DNA of 64,000 nucleotides from Amphiura filiformis. Lineage: Eukaryota; Echinodermata; Ophiuroidea; Amphilepidida; Amphiuridae. Made by a program: the position numbers and the translations under genes. Below are positions 63,535-64,000 of this stretch, one piece after another (the first letter of the stretch is position 1; each line of letters starts with the position of its first letter). The notes under the pieces are model-generated. The model saw nothing but the letters and a program-made list of their open reading frames with translations. It was not told where the DNA came from and searched no databases. Location of the stretch: positions 35,279,537-35,343,536 of the forward strand of contig NC_092629.1 of the NCBI RefSeq assembly GCF_039555335.1. Direction: 5' to 3'.

Positions 63535-64000
63535 CTGTGGTCTAAGACCACGAACACAGCCGTGTTGTGACCCCTTACTGACCTTTGACAACAAAATATA
63601 TGAAAACCCCATAGGCATTGGCTAATGTCAATGTATGCGTTCACGTGGCATTACTTTGCCATGTTATTTGTGGCAGAAGGGACATTTTGAATGTTTTTCG
63701 TCTCAGACCGGAAGTACCCTTTAATGACCTTTGACCCCAAATCTGTGTACACCCCATGGACACTGGGTAATAACAATGCATGTGTGTAAGTGGCATCACT
63801 GTCCTGCGTAATTTGTGGGAGAAGATGCATTTTCAAGGTATTTCGTTTTATACCGGAAATGACCCCTTAATGACCTTTGACCCCAAATAAAAAATACCAT
63901 ATATACATTGGTTAAAAACAATTCATGTGTGAACATACCATCACTGTCCTATGTTTTTCTTAGCTAATAAAATTTTTTGAAGATATTTCGATTTATACCG
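63535..64000. repeat. Tandem ~146-bp GACCTTTGACC repeats, running off the window
   Basis: Motifs at 63579, 63725 and 63871, spaced exactly 146 bp, with the same ACCGGAAATGACCCCTTAAT context as at 56280. The last two contain TGACCTTTGACCCC. The array continues beyond the window end. Confidence 0.8.

Overview
The window is animal nuclear DNA: genes split by GT-AG introns, AT-rich introns, and dense transposon and satellite sequence. The mix of Tx1-, CR1/L2- and RTE-like LINEs, tRNA-headed SINEs, many foldback MITEs and an excess of the palindrome TAGGCCTA suggests a marine invertebrate deuterostome such as an echinoderm or hemichordate. That placement is an inference of modest confidence.

Two protein-coding genes could be assembled exon by exon. 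On the minus strand, 23142 to 2727, lies a complete 12-exon ALG6, the ER glucosyltransferase that adds the first glucose to the N-glycan lipid precursor. All splice phases agree and give 515 codons. On the plus strand, 38735 to 62211, lies a complete 5-exon Cdc42-like Rho GTPase of 200 residues. Its nucleotide-binding motifs are intact, but both switch regions are rebuilt: the switch I Thr is Lys, a 10-residue insertion follows it, the catalytic Gln position is His, and about four residues are missing from switch II.

Region by region: 1-2726 is non-coding 3' flank of ALG6. ALG6 introns (2994-23051) hold foldback MITEs, a 5'-truncated CR1/L2-like LINE (10890-11930), a SINE (13300-13680), a 2.4-kb foldback DNA element (14826-17230) and a Tc1/mariner-type MITE (20111-20713). 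About 250 bp upstream of the ALG6 start codon begins a 10-kb satellite (23390-33515): six higher-order units of about 1.65 kb, each containing GC-cored subrepeats of about 145 bp. The stretch 33516-38670 holds more MITEs, a Tc1/mariner-like element with a decayed transposase (36950-37960), and the likely 5' leader of the GTPase.

Intron 3 of the GTPase (43452-58624) is a dated nest of insertions. A TTAA-flanked MITE (46353-58497) was split by a minus-strand Tx1/L1-like LINE (46757-58451) with a 16-bp target duplication. The LINE carries a 129-bp satellite between its two reading frames, and its ORF1 was in turn split by a 3.86-kb TTAA-flanked DNA element (54336-58191). Intron 4 holds a broken RTE-like LINE (59110-61090).

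The two host genes act in unrelated processes (N-glycosylation; small-GTPase signalling) and show no sign of joint function. The strongest candidates for something undescribed are the GTPase with reconstructed switches and the recurrence of nuclear-receptor DR1 motifs in two unrelated repeat families.
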